A stretch of DNA of 64,000 nucleotides, taken from NCBI RefSeq assembly GCF_002775205.1, contig NC_036447.1, positions 20,876,501 to 20,940,500 on the forward strand. Direction: 5' to 3'. The notes beneath the pieces are model-generated. The model made no database searches and was not told the DNA's origin. It saw nothing but the letters and a program-made list of their open reading frames with translations. Below are positions 12,140 to 22,712 of the stretch, piece after piece. Within the stretch, counting starts at the first letter, position 1, and the number at the start of each line of letters is the position of its first letter. Position numbers and translations under genes: made by a program. This DNA comes from Xiphophorus maculatus. Its lineage: Eukaryota; Chordata; Actinopteri; Cyprinodontiformes; Poeciliidae.

Positions 12140-14079
12140 CTCGGTCAGGTCAAGTCTTTATTGATATGGTGTCATACGGCAATACATATATAGCAGTCAC
12201 GGTAAAGAGAACAGCATGTCAACTACATTCAATCCCTATGCTTTAGTAGTAATGGTAACTCTAGTAAACACTACTGAAGATATGATGGAAGATGAAACAC
12301 CCCACTGGACTGAAATATACACATTGAACATGTAACCAGAAGCTGCTGGTGTTTAAGGCGTTTTACATCCTACAGTATTTCTTCTACGATATATTTCAGT
12401 ATTGACGGTTGACTATGGATTGGTGACATATTGTACTTGTTTTGGGGTTTTTTTCCCTATTGAGAAAAATGTGCATTTAGAAAAGTTTGGCAGTGCCGCA
12501 GTTGTGGTGACATTTGTTTGTTGTTGTTGGTTTGCTTTTTTTGTTTGTTTTTTTTGGTTTTTAGTGTAAGGCTTTGCAACCATGAGCCGTTCATCCATTG
12601 TCAAAGCGAGTATTACATAAACGGCGACAGCATTCCATAAAACCAAAATGCCCCGACGTCGTTCCGGTCATGTTAGGCCACTGTGCAGAAGCACATGTAT
12701 ACAGTACTAAGATACTTGTCACAAGCTTCAGGTGAACACGACCAAAAACCAGAGCAGCTAGCTGTACAATCAGCAGTTTCTTTGCTTCTACTTGTGAAGA
12801 CGTGAGTGCAGTTCGTCACGGCATTGACCGCCGTGACCTGGGGTGAGGCAGTGCACAAGCAGGAATTAATAAAAAATAAATAAGCTACAAGTCTCATAGT
12901 TACTCTAAGAGTGAAGTAGTTACTACAACAGACATTTGATCCAGTCATGGCCACAGTTATTAAGAAGCGAGGTCGAGTTGTTTCTGTGATCCAGCAGGTT
13001 TTCATTTAGCTCATTTAGGGGTTTTCGTCGCGGTCAGCACGGCTTCAGTGATGTGATTGTGGGGTTCATGGAGACGATCTATGTGTACGATAAATCACAT
13101 CCAGAGACATGAAACAAACAGAATCTCATGCGTTTGTGCTGAAGTATAATGATCCCATGTACATACTCAACCAGACTGAAAAACACCATTCATTCGTTTA
13201 TATCAATTACAAATTGGATTCACGTTTGTAAAAATGTTTTCTCCCTTGCATCCTTGGTAAAACATTGTGCAAATAGTTACTCTTTCCCAGCTTAGGTGAT
13301 TCATTTCTACTTAAGTGCTTTAAAGATGATCCTTTTCAGTATATTCACATTATCAGCCTAAAGTTGCATCTTAAGAATGGTAAAAGCAGTGCTAACCTTT
13401 CATGTTCAAACGACCTCAAGCCGAATGAGCACTGAGATGAAGAATCAGTCAAGCATGGCACATACATGCAAATAAAGCTCAAGTAATACATTTCAGAAAC
13501 TCCTCGCTTTGAGTCTTAGCTTCATTAAAATAGCAACGCTAAGACACAGGAACATTGTTAATGAATTAAAACGAAAACATCACCCCTTTCTCTGGCCACC
13601 TACTGTTTTTAGAAGAAAACAGAATAGCTCAACTGAAAGCCATACGTTTATATGATGTTGGACTGTTTTGCTATGTAAGGCAGACTGTTTCTTCCTGAAA
13701 CTGTCAGTGATAAAGTACAACACCAGCTGATGTGTTTCCAACTATCTTTCTATTGTGTGTGTGTGTTATTGTGCATCCTAACAGTCAAACGCATGTCCCT
13801 CAATATGTGTTGAGATTACATCACAGCTTGAGGTAAAAAATTTGCTCACTGTGTCTCTCCTACATGATGACGCAACATTTGTGATGAAGACTGCTACCAA
13901 AGTGCCTGCTCTTGTTCAGCCATGACTTTGTGAATGAAATTTGTTGCATTAAAGTGATTGCTTCTGTGGCGTTATGACGGATTTGAATAAGAATAAGCAG
14001 ACGGGAGACGAAAAGAGGCGTGTGTTTGCGGGATAGAGCGAAGGTTTAGTGGTTTCAGACCCAGGCTTAGAGGAGGTTT
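12140..14079 (-). other. ina: Probable 3' UTR of ina
   Basis: The 1.9 kb downstream of the ina stop codon has no open frame or transposon that I recognise. A poly(A) signal on the minus strand (AATAAA, complement of TTTATT at 12157-12162) lies near its far end, so the transcript probably terminates near 12140. The exact end is inferred. Confidence 0.5.
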
Positions 14080-14353
14080 CTAGTTTTTCTGATTGGTAGG
14101 GATGTCTTCTTGCTGCTTTTCCATCTTCTTGGTTGTCACGACGGTCTCCTCGTAAACTTCGCGCTGCGACACCTTCCCGGTGGGCTTGCTCTGCGGCTGC
14201 TCCTCCTCCTTGCCCTCCTTCTTGGAGGTCTTGCCGGAGCCAGAGTAGATGCGGGTCTGGTAGCTGTAGCCCTGCCCAACGCCGACGCTTATAGAGGGGT
14301 TGGAATAGGCGATGCCTGTTCCGATGCGGGTCTCCTCCCCTTCCAGGAGTTTC
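14080..14353 (-). CDS. ina: ina coding exon 3 and stop
   Basis: Encodes [20 protein letters not shown] and the rest of the tail, ending DIPTNQKN with TAG at 14082-14080. Acceptor TGCAG precedes it at 14358-14354. Confidence 0.9.
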
Positions 14354-16589
14354 CTGCAGAGAGGGAGACACACAGATGGGAGGGTTTAGAGAGAACGCAC
14401 AATGAAACACAAACCATAAATGCAATAAAGCACTAAGCCGTATAGAAGAATTGAGTGTTTCGTTTCTGTGAGGTGCCAGCGTGAGCGATCAGACCTGTAT
14501 GCAGCGATTTCTATATCCAGAGCCATCTTGACATTCAGCAGGTCCTGGTATTCCCTCAGATGTCGAGCCATCTCACTCTTGGTGGTCCTCAGGTCATTTT
14601 CCAGCTCTGCCATGCTTTCCTAAGCAGGATTAATAGATCAGAGCTCTGGGTTAATAATATTTTGCAACCGCAATACTTTGACTCTAAAGTATTGGCATAC
14701 AAAGGAGCATGCCTTTGTATGCCAATTGTGTTGTTTCATATGGTTAAATAAATAAATGTTTTATATTTTTGACATATTTTGAAACAATTTTGGATTCTTT
14801 TCTCTTGTTTTTTAGTTAATTTTTCTGATGAAAACTGATGGAAGGGATTGAAATGACTGTAAATTCGGGTAGATCGTGTGTATTCAGTGGGCGTTGTCTG
14901 ATGCAGGGGAGTGTGTTTCTCTCCGGGGAGTGTTTCAGCACCAAGGACAGAGCAACTGCAGCTCATCCGCACCGCGAGTTTTATGGTTCTACACAGGAAA
15001 AACAACAAAAATGCTCAATAAATAAATACAACTACAATAATAATAATAAATCTAACAGATTAGCAGAGATAAAAAAAATACTGAAAATATGTATTCTTTT
15101 TAAAGTAATTTTAATCATTGTGGCTTTTTTAAATCGGGTTTTCTTCTATTTGTTTTAGTTTATTTATATTCTTAATTCAGTTTTTTCTGAGTTTTTTTAT
15201 TTTTGTTTGTTTTTTTCGTTTATTTGATCTTCTTGCGAGTCTATTTGCTGTTATTGCCTGTCACTCTGCTGCACAGAAATGTCCCCGTTGTGGGACAATG
15301 CAGAATATTCCTATTCTATTCCATAAATATATAATTGATCACTCAGATGAACTCAGTTCATCGATTTTCATCCAGACTCTTGCGTTAACGTTACATCCAT
15401 CACAATAAATAAATAAACACATACATATCTACAACTACTACTCAGTGGTAGTTGTTATTGTGTCTTGTCTCTATGCTGTAACTGCGAAGTAATTTCCCTG
15501 CTGGGATGAATAAAGTACTTCTATTCTATTCTATTATAAATAAGCGGGAGTTACCTGGTAGGTGTTGATCTCCATGCTGTGCCTGTCCTCCATCTCCCTC
15601 AACTGCTTCTCCAGAGACTCGGTGGTCCCCCTCAGGCTCTCTATCTCGATGGTCTTGGACTGAAGCTGCCTCCGGAACTCGTTCGCCTCCTCCCTGCTGG
15701 CTCGGATGGCGTCGTTGCTCCGGCTGGCCTGCTCCGTCAGGTCGGCGAACTTGCTCTTGTACCACTCCTCGGCGGACTGCAGGTTCTTGGACGCCATGGA
15801 CTCGTACTGGCTGCGGATCTCCTTGAGGGCGGAGGTGAGGTCCGGCTTGGCCACCTCCATCTCCACGGACACCTGCGCGGCCTGGATCATCTCCGTCAGC
15901 TCGGCCACCTCCTCTTCGTGCACCTTCCGCAGGAAGTTGATCTCGTCCAGGAGGGACTCGACTTTCTTCTCCAGGTCCAGGCGCACCATGGTGGCGTCGT
16001 CCACGTCCTTCTTGAAAGCCTTGAGGGTGGCCTCCGCCTCCTCCCGGGCGCGGAACTCCTCCTCGTACTTCTCCCTGAGTTTCTGCAGGTCGTCGTCGAT
16101 GCTGTCCCTCTCTATCACCAGCTGGGACTTCTCCCCGTTCAGCTCCTCCAGCTGGGAGCGCAGCTCTCGGATCTCCTGCTGGTAGACCTCCGCCAGGCGG
16201 GACGGCTCGGCCTGCCGCTGGCGCAGCGCCACCAGCTCGGTCTCCAGCACTTTGTTGTGCTGCTCCAAGTTGCGCACCTTCTCGATGAACATGGCAAAGC
16301 GGTCATTGAGACCCTGCATTTGCTCCTTCTCGTTGGTGCGGATGATCTTGTACTCATTGTTGAGGATGCTGCTCTGGGTCAGGTCGAAGGCCTCCAGCGG
16401 AGCGGAGAAGGAGCGAGCCGACTTTCTGCTGTAGGAGCCCACGGAGGAGATGCTGGTGCGGGACAGGGAGGAGGAGCGGTAGCCTCCTCCGCGGGAGGAC
16501 ACGCGCGACGGAGAGGAGGCGAAACGGGGAGAATCCCCGAAGATCCTCCTGTAGGAGGAGGAGGAGAACACATCAGATCCGTAGCTCAT
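14080..16589 (-). CDS. ina: Alpha-internexin, type IV neuronal intermediate filament protein
   Basis: Three coding exons, read 16589-15555, 14619-14495 and 14353-14080, give 477 residues (human INA has 499). The protein assembles into neurofilament-class filaments in axons. The start is the ATG at 16589 ([19 protein letters not shown]). An in-frame ATG 105 bases upstream is ignored because a TATA box lies between the two. Residues 1 to about 95 form a Ser/Arg-rich head. The rod begins with the helix-initiation motif [17 protein letters not shown] and ends with the helix-termination motif [20 protein letters not shown] plus KLLEGEE. The tail is short, rich in Glu/Lys/Gln, and lacks long KSP phosphorylation arrays, which fits internexin better than NF-M or NF-H. 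Two introns in these positions are typical of type IV genes. Neighbouring nt5c2, divergently oriented, is conserved synteny with human INA. Other intermediate filaments, such as a neurofilament light chain, are less likely for that reason. Confidence 0.93.
14495..14619 (-). CDS. ina: ina coding exon 2
   Basis: Encodes [20 protein letters not shown] onward to EIAAYR, the end of the rod. Acceptor CTTAG is at 14620 and the donor GT is at 14494-14493. The final Arg codon is split with exon 3. Confidence 0.92.
14671..14726. repeat. Two overlapping hairpins in ina intron 1
   Basis: Perfect 15-bp arms at 14691-14705 and 14712-14726 (ATTGGCATACAAAGG and its complement) enclose a 6-base loop. A second 9-bp stem (14671-14679 with 14686-14694, CAATACTTT) shares bases with the first, so the two cannot form together. 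They lie about 70 bases upstream of the exon 2 acceptor. Confidence 0.85.
15240..15541. mobile_element. Retroelement tail fragments in ina intron 1
   Basis: Two segments (about 15255-15325 and 15455-15541) carry AATTTCCCTGCTGGGATGAA or a GTCCCCGTTGTGGGACAATG variant, followed by TTCTATTCTATT runs. This matches the 3' end of a fish non-LTR retroelement family that closes with 'tgggacta ataaag' plus a simple repeat. Family name not assigned. Confidence 0.45.
15555..16589 (-). CDS. ina: ina coding exon 1
   Basis: Encodes residues 1-345: head, coil 1 and most of coil 2. It ends in phase 0 after NTYQ, with a GT donor at 15554-15553. Third positions are strongly G/C-rich compared with the AT-rich surroundings. 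Confidence 0.92.
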
Positions 16590-16632
16590 CTTCGCCTGCG
16601 TGGACACAGAGCGCGGCAGTGGGCGCGTCTCC

Positions 16633-16640
16633 TTTATAAA
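16633..16640 (-). promoter_or_regulatory. ina: TATA box of ina
   Basis: TTTATAAA (self-complementary) sits 44 bases upstream of the ina start codon in a GC-rich setting. A start site about 30 bases downstream, near 16605, would leave a very short 5' UTR and supports the ATG at 16589. A CAGCTG E-box lies further upstream at 16671-16676. Confidence 0.7.
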
Positions 16641-17689
16641 GGCGGGGTGGACCCACTCACTAATTAATGCCAGCTGGAAACATCCGGTGTTCATGCGTCA
16701 CACGGTTCAGGAAAACTTCGGGATGGTGTTTAGAGAGCAGCGATAACCAGCAAATCGGTAAATCAAAAATTAAAGTGACATTCTGGGCAGGGACGTGAGG
16801 AGGGGGGAGAAGGGAGCTTGAGCCCCTGCCCCTTTTATCCTTGATGCCCTAGTGCCCTGTTTGAGGGTTTTTTTCCCCTATTTTTTTTATCTGTATGTCA
16901 GAAGGCCTGTTTGTGCCCCTCAGCAATAACATTTAGCTAAATATAATAATTTAGCAAAATAAACTAGCCTGGCTGTCCTCAGTCTAATAAGTTTCTCTGC
17001 CTCCATGTTGTTCAGACTCCGGGTCCTTGGTGAGGAGGAGGAGGAGGATCTGTGTCCTCTAACTATCAAATTATGGGCAAGAATATTTTTTCATACACTG
17101 GGTTGTGAATAAAAACGTAGGTCTGGTGTTGACGTTAGAAAAACTGTTTCTATTTATATTTTTATAATCGTCCTCGCAATAGCGGGACAAAACCCGCCTC
17201 ACCCCTAAACTCAGAAATGTTTCAGCTGCAGAGAAACTTCTGACTAACTTCATTCTGCTAAAGGCCCGGTTCGCTACAAGCAGCTTGAGTCGGTCCACCG
17301 ACAGATAGAAAGAATATCTGTCTTTATATCAGACATCCTGATATAAGACACGGTACTGTGATGTCACCGCAAGTCGCCATGCAGCTCGAAGCCCCAATAC
17401 CACCTGGTACCACCTGCTGATTATTTGCCCTGCTTCTCCTTAACGTTTCTACCAGGCGGGTTAAAGCCGCTGCTGACGGGATCTGGGCTGGAGGTTTGCT
17501 GCTGTAAATAGAACTTATTGCAGAACCTCAAGTCTTAAAGAAAGATTTGGCCCATTTAGAGTTCACAAAATAAACATCAGAGAAAATATTGTAGCAATAA
17601 TTAGAGACGCAGAAAAAAGCCAAACATGCCACAATGAAATGAATCAAAATGTCTCCAAAGCATCGGGGGACTGATAGGGGCCACCGGGG

Positions 17690-17752
17690 GATTCCAGGTA
17701 GATTCCAGGTAGATTCCAGTTAGATTCCAGGTAGATTACAGGTAGATTACAG
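17690..17752. repeat. 11-bp tandem repeat
   Basis: About six copies of GATTCCAGGTA with drift to GATTACAGGTA at the right end, inside the hAT-type element. Confidence 0.9.
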
Positions 17753-18205
17753 AGATCCGCATCGCAGCAGCTGTTCCTCCAGGGCCGGCCCAAGGTAATA
17801 TGGGGCCTTAGACAGAACCCCCTTCCCTCCAGAACCCGTCCTACTAAGAACCTCAGCATCACTAACATGTTTAAATATTGATAAGGTGAATCTGTGAGAG
17901 GGAGACCAGGTTTATTGGCCGAGTTTAAAATCAATCACTGATTATTGGTTATTTGCTGTGATGTATTTGTGAACAAACCCAATTCAAACATAAAGCTTAC
18001 ACCATATTGTAGCCATGGTAACACAACAATCAAACTATCAAGATGATTCTTTAAACTTTTACAAAGTAAACGTCCTAATTAAATCCTAAATGTACTATTT
18101 GTTTTTCTCAGCTGAATGCATTAAATAAAATTTTATAACATTGTCATTCTCTATAAATGATGCTACAGGTTTAGATCTATGGTCTGTGTTACAATTAAAC
18201 CATTT

Positions 18206-18260
18206 CTAGGGGCCCCCGAGTGTCTGGAGGCCCCTGAATGTCTGGAGGCCCCTGAATGGC
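18206..18260. repeat. 20-bp tandem repeat
   Basis: Two to three copies of GTCTGGAGGCCCCTGAAT, within the hAT-type element. Confidence 0.85.
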
Positions 18261-18768
18261 CCCTACCAGCAGCTACTGAGTTTTCTTTGCCTTGATATCT
18301 CAGTCTTATAATTCTAGATCTAGAGGTGCAAATATCAAAACATTATATAGAGTTAACTCCTTTGAGTTTTTTTTATCTATAAATCAGTCTGCAGCCAGGT
18401 TGTTCTAGAGGTTGAATAGATATTATTAGGGCTTAATTAGTAAAATGGCAGCAATTTTGCTTATTTCATAACTTCATAACCTTTGACCTTCTCTCCTCTG
18501 GTCTGTTTAACAGCTACAGTCTCAGATCAGCTCAGCCCTCCAGGACTGTCAGCAGCAGAAACAGCAACTTTATATCTGTTGGGGAAAATATAGACTATGT
18601 TTGTTTACATTGTCCCCACATGATAGCAATGATATAGTAGGATCCAATTAGATTCTTGATTAATATGGGCTGTTGTTGTACAGTGTTTTAAGGTCTTGTT
18701 CAATGTGCCCCTTTTTTAACTTTGAGCCCCTGTCCCTCCAGAGGTCTCTGCACGGCCCTGATTCTGGG

Positions 18769-20010
18769 CACACATTCTCCAAACAATGCATCATTGCTAT
18801 ATCCATATTCATTTCCCCTCTGTAATGAAGTTGTTTTCTATATGCGTAAAACAGCTGTGTGCTGGGATTCACTGCAATAGAACCTGTCTGACAACATAAA
18901 ATTGGCTTAAAAAGCATATCAAAACGCAACGCGTCAGAGAAATTCAGTTCAGTTTCACTTCAGATCAAAAATTCAAAACAGATTAACGAAATCTGTGACA
19001 TTATCACTTTGGAACGGGTGATAGAGTGAATTTACAAAAAAGCTTAGAATGTCTATAATGACTTCATGACGAAACTCCAAGCAACCGTGCGGCTTTCACT
19101 TACTTCATGACCAGGTTTTTTGTATTTTTTTTAAGCGGAGGTACTGAACATGATTAGCACCCACTTGTGTCACCTACAGAGGAGCAAGAAGGCTAATGAC
19201 CATATTCCAGAGTGACCTAAACCCATTAGCACAACCCACTGAGATTAATATTATTTTTGCCTTTATCATTATCATCATCATATGGAATTTCCAATGCTAT
19301 CACATTTTGTGCAAAACAAACTGTCGTAATAAATAACACAAGTTGCACCAGTAAAGTCATAAAATGTAATTTACTTAAATCTATACCGTTGTTGGCTTGC
19401 AATTTGTGGTCTAGGAAAAAAAAAACCTAGTTTTAAAACGAGCTGTTGCTGCCATCTGGTGCCTGACAATGGCATAACGCAACAGAACAGCTCATTAATA
19501 AAACAAAATGTTAAAGTGTCGGGAGTGAATGCAGTTTAAAGAGTGAAAAGCTTGCTGGGTGATGTGATGTTGCATGAACTGCCCAACAGATGGTTGGAGG
19601 CAGGTTTTTATTTCATAAAAAGTATGAAACAGTGAAAACATATTGAAAAATACAGAATTAAAAGTCCTCAAAACTTATAGAAAGCATCACTTGCATAAAC
19701 ATTTGCTTACCATGTCTTTGTAGTTTTTATGGCCTGTTACTGTCAAAGTTTAGACAGACGAGCTTGTGTGGTCCTATCAAAAATAGCTTTTCAACTGTAT
19801 ATAGCAGTGTGTTCAAATTTAAGATACTATAAGAGACTTTGAATCTGGAAGTCTTACATTTATAAAGCTCAAATAAACAGTGCAGTCTTGCCAGTGATAC
19901 TTTACCTTTATGGGTTTGTCATATCTAAAACAAACCCAATTTACAGTATATCCCTCTGAAATCAAGAATTTTTGCATCAGAGGCAAGAACCTGAACAAAT
20001 TCAGTTTGCA
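18769..20010. other. Intergenic DNA, nothing recognised
   Basis: AT-rich, with only short frames and no homology that I can see. No repeat termini were found. Confidence 0.5.
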
Positions 20011-20014
20011 CAAT

Positions 20015-20245
20015 AATATTTAATTTGAAATGTAATGAAGGATGATTAAGATAAACAGGCTGATCTCTCACCTACTACTTTGTTCCTCATTCTTCACTTT
20101 GTCATCATGCAGTCAGACAAGATGCTGGAGTTTTCAGCTCTTCTTCCTCCACTTGTGTCAACACATTGCTTATCAGCTGGCTAAAAGGAGGTTGCAAGAG
20201 TTTTTTTCCATCCTTTTTACACATGAAAGTCATATTTGGAGTGGA
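20015..20245 (+). repeat. Dispersed repeat, copy 1
   Basis: Shares with 23465-23700 the ordered blocks TTTGAAATGTAATGA, CTCATTCTTCACT, CATGCAGTCAGACAAG, GGAGTTTTCA, CAGCTGGCTA and a TTACA(C)ATGA block, in the same orientation. The family is unassigned. Confidence 0.7.
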
Positions 20246-20794
20246 CTGCTGCAGCTTCTTCTTCGAGATGAGCCACCCAAACATGGGATGTAGACTGCAC
20301 CTGTTGGACTTCATGTGTTAAGCTGTTCCTGAACCAGAGACAACGTCAGAAACGTCTTATTGAGTAAAAAGACTGAACTGTGGCTCAGTAGTGAAATGTT
20401 CTCTTCTTAGATTCAAGAACATGTAGCTAATAATTTTGAAATCAGACTCACAGAGTCTGGTGGAATAGAGGAAATGAACAGGATCCAAGTTGCTTCATCA
20501 GGGCTAAAGTTAGCACTTATGTCTAGAAAAACATTTTAGAGCACTTTATGACAGACTGTATATAGATGCTTATTTCATTTTCCACCAACCCTGCCCACGC
20601 TGCCAAAAGTACTAGTAGCTGCTTTAATGCCAGTGGTATCACTGTGGCTGATTGGCTGAAAACTCTTCCCAGTATAAACTCCACAGAGGAACATGAGAAC
20701 CACCAGAACCAACAATGCAGAGCTGAAGGTCACTCTTTTATTGGTGTGGTGTAAGGTCTGATTCTGGGAAGCTGAATTTTAGGCTTTAAGCAGT

Positions 20795-20862
20795 AATCAA
20801 CTAAACAAACAGAGTCAGAGGCTCAAAATACATTTGGGAATTTAATGAGTTTCAACTGAATT
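20795..20862 (+). repeat. Short direct repeat, copy 1
   Basis: CTAAACAAACAGAGTCAGAG and the following bases through GAGTTTCAACTGA recur at 21349-21418 in the same orientation. The spacing is about 550 bp. Origin unknown. Confidence 0.75.
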
Positions 20863-21348
20863 TTTGATTTAAATCAAAAGTCTTTGAACATATTCTAATT
20901 TTCTGAGCTGTACTTGTTGGAAAGACCCATAGAAAATGTATCTTATCTCTGAATGTATTGCTTTATAAGCGTGAAGCTTATAAGTATGAAGAATTTTTCT
21001 AGAGTATGACCTGTGTCCGAAATAAAAAAAACAACTAACAAGCTTGAAATGGGAGTAGCTCAAATACCAAACACCAGTCTGTCTTACGCATATTGATCAG
21101 TTAATAGTTGGATTGGAGCAATCTGCTTGAGGCACAATACTTTCATGTCTAGTATGGGGTTACTGTCTAGAATGAATGTCACTTAGCAATCTTCTCAAAG
21201 CTGCAGTTTTCTGTGTTCCCAGCACATCTTTTCTAACCAGACTTCCTCCTTCCACTGAATTTTCTGTTAACATGCTTGGATACAGAACTCTGTTCTTCAG
21301 GAGTAAGCTTTGTGTCTCCACCTCCTTGTGAAGGGTGTCGGTGACACA

Positions 21349-21418
21349 GCTAAACAAACAGAGTCAGAAGCTTCAAATACATCTGTGATTTTAATGAAAC
21401 TGTTTGAGTTTCAACTGA
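21349..21418 (+). repeat. Short direct repeat, copy 2
   Basis: Second copy of the 20795-20862 sequence, with small insertions. Confidence 0.75.
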
Positions 21419-21504
21419 TGACTGTCTTCTGGACAGACTGGACAGACCGTTTAAAGGCTTAAGAAACTTTTATAGGTTGACTAGGGTGTGACACAGCAAG
21501 TTTC

Positions 21505-22045
21505 CATTATTCATTCAATCAGTCAAGCTTATTTGCGTAGCGCATTTCAGCAACAAGAAAAGTTTTACATCAAAAAAACACAGAAATTCAAAGTCATAAA
21601 ATACACCACACAGTAAACCGGTTAACACTGCTTTTTGCTCTGTGCCATCGTTACACATCAAAATGTAGGTCAGTGATTCATTTATTATGGTTTAAAAACC
21701 AACTCTAATCAGGTGGGTTTTTAGTCTGTAGAGTTAAAGTGACTCAGTGTTTCAGCTGTTTTGCAGTTTTCTGGAAGTTTGGTCCAGATTTGTGGTGCAT
21801 AGAACCTGACTACTGCTCATCCACGATTGGTTCTGGTTCTGGGGATGCAGAGCAGATCAGAACCAGAAGACCTGAGTGATCTGATAGGTTGATACAACAA
21901 CAGCAGATCTTTAATGTATTTTAGTGTCAATGATTTATAAAAAAACAGTGTTTTCAAGTCTATTTTATGAGCGACAGCGAGCCAGTGTAAGGACTTCAGA
22001 ACTAGGATGATGTGCTCTGTTTCCTTGGTTTTAATGAACTTTTTT
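21505..22045 (+). mobile_element. Interspersed repeat fragment common in fish
   Basis: Begins with a 'caatcagtcaagcttatttgc' type leader and GCGCATTTCAGCAACAAG. It continues through ACCTGACTACTGCTC, GAACCAGAAGACCTGAGTGA and CAGCAGATCTTTAATGTATT to GAGCCAGTGTAAGGACTT and TGCTCTGTTTCCTTGGTTTT. I recognise this order as a highly repeated teleost interspersed element but cannot assign the class with certainty. It is 5'/3' incomplete. Confidence 0.6.
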
Positions 22046-22389
22046 AAAGTATTTGAATTTTCTGAGACACAAATTTTGCTTTTCTTATTATGATTATCTG
22101 TTTCTTGTGATCATAAAAATTACAAGAAACAAATGTTGGTATTATATCGCTTTTTGTGGGAGGATTCTAGATAATAGACTCATTTCATTTTCTCAGACGA
22201 CAGACAGGAAATATTTCACTTTTACCCAATATTTTTTAGATATACTAGTAAATAATGGTGGCTTACTATCTTACATGACGTTTTCTGACTTCTACAATTT
22301 AGTATAAACTACAACCCAGAATGAAATGTGTTCCATAGTTTTCCTTATTTATTTATTTTTTTTAATAAAGAAAACGTTTATACCCTTCT

Positions 22390-22712
22390 TGCTGAAAGCC
22401 TCTTGTGACGCAGTCACGTGTCTCCGCCACGACGGCAGATGGGTCCGCCTCTTTGTGACAGGCAGAAACAAGCGCCTCCCTCTGACCGCCTCATAACAAC
22501 AGCTGGCATCTCCCGGAGACCGCTGAGAGCTAGCCGAGCTCGGACACTGATCTGCCTGGCTTTCTAGCTGAGTTTCCACCGCCGCTGCGCCTCCCGCTCC
22601 CCACTGTCAGAGTCTTAGCAGCTCCGAAAGAAAACACCTCTACTTTGACACAGCGCACCGCGCATGCTCAGACCAACGGACGGCCCATCGATTTTTATCC
22701 AGGAACTCGGAG
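22390..22712 (+). promoter_or_regulatory. nt5c2: nt5c2 promoter and non-coding exon 1 (5' UTR)
   Basis: A locally GC- and CpG-rich block ends at a strong splice donor, ACTCGGAG|GTGAGT, at 22713. The first coding exon begins just after an acceptor at 24845, so a non-coding first exon is required, as in human NT5C2. The upstream limit and start site cannot be read from sequence alone. Confidence 0.55.

Larger units (their letters stand above)
16788..18760. mobile_element. 2-kb hAT-type DNA transposon, non-autonomous
   Basis: The 8-bp duplication ATTCTGGG flanks the element exactly (16780-16787 and 18761-18768). The ends are imperfect inverted repeats starting CAGGGACGTG on the left and CACGGCCCTG on the right, and both subterminal regions contain TTGAGCCCCTG-type sequence. 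An 8-bp duplication and CAGGG ends are hAT features. No transposase frame is visible inside, so it is non-autonomous. It carries an 11-bp tandem repeat (17690-17752) and a GGCCCCTGAATG tandem (18206-18260). It fills about a third of the ina-nt5c2 intergenic region. Confidence 0.75.

Noticed and set aside
15579..16667. A 362-codon open frame on the plus strand
   Set aside because: It is the exact antisense of ina exon 1. The GC-rich third positions of the coiled-coil codons keep the opposite strand open, and its Leu/Gly/Val composition matches no protein.
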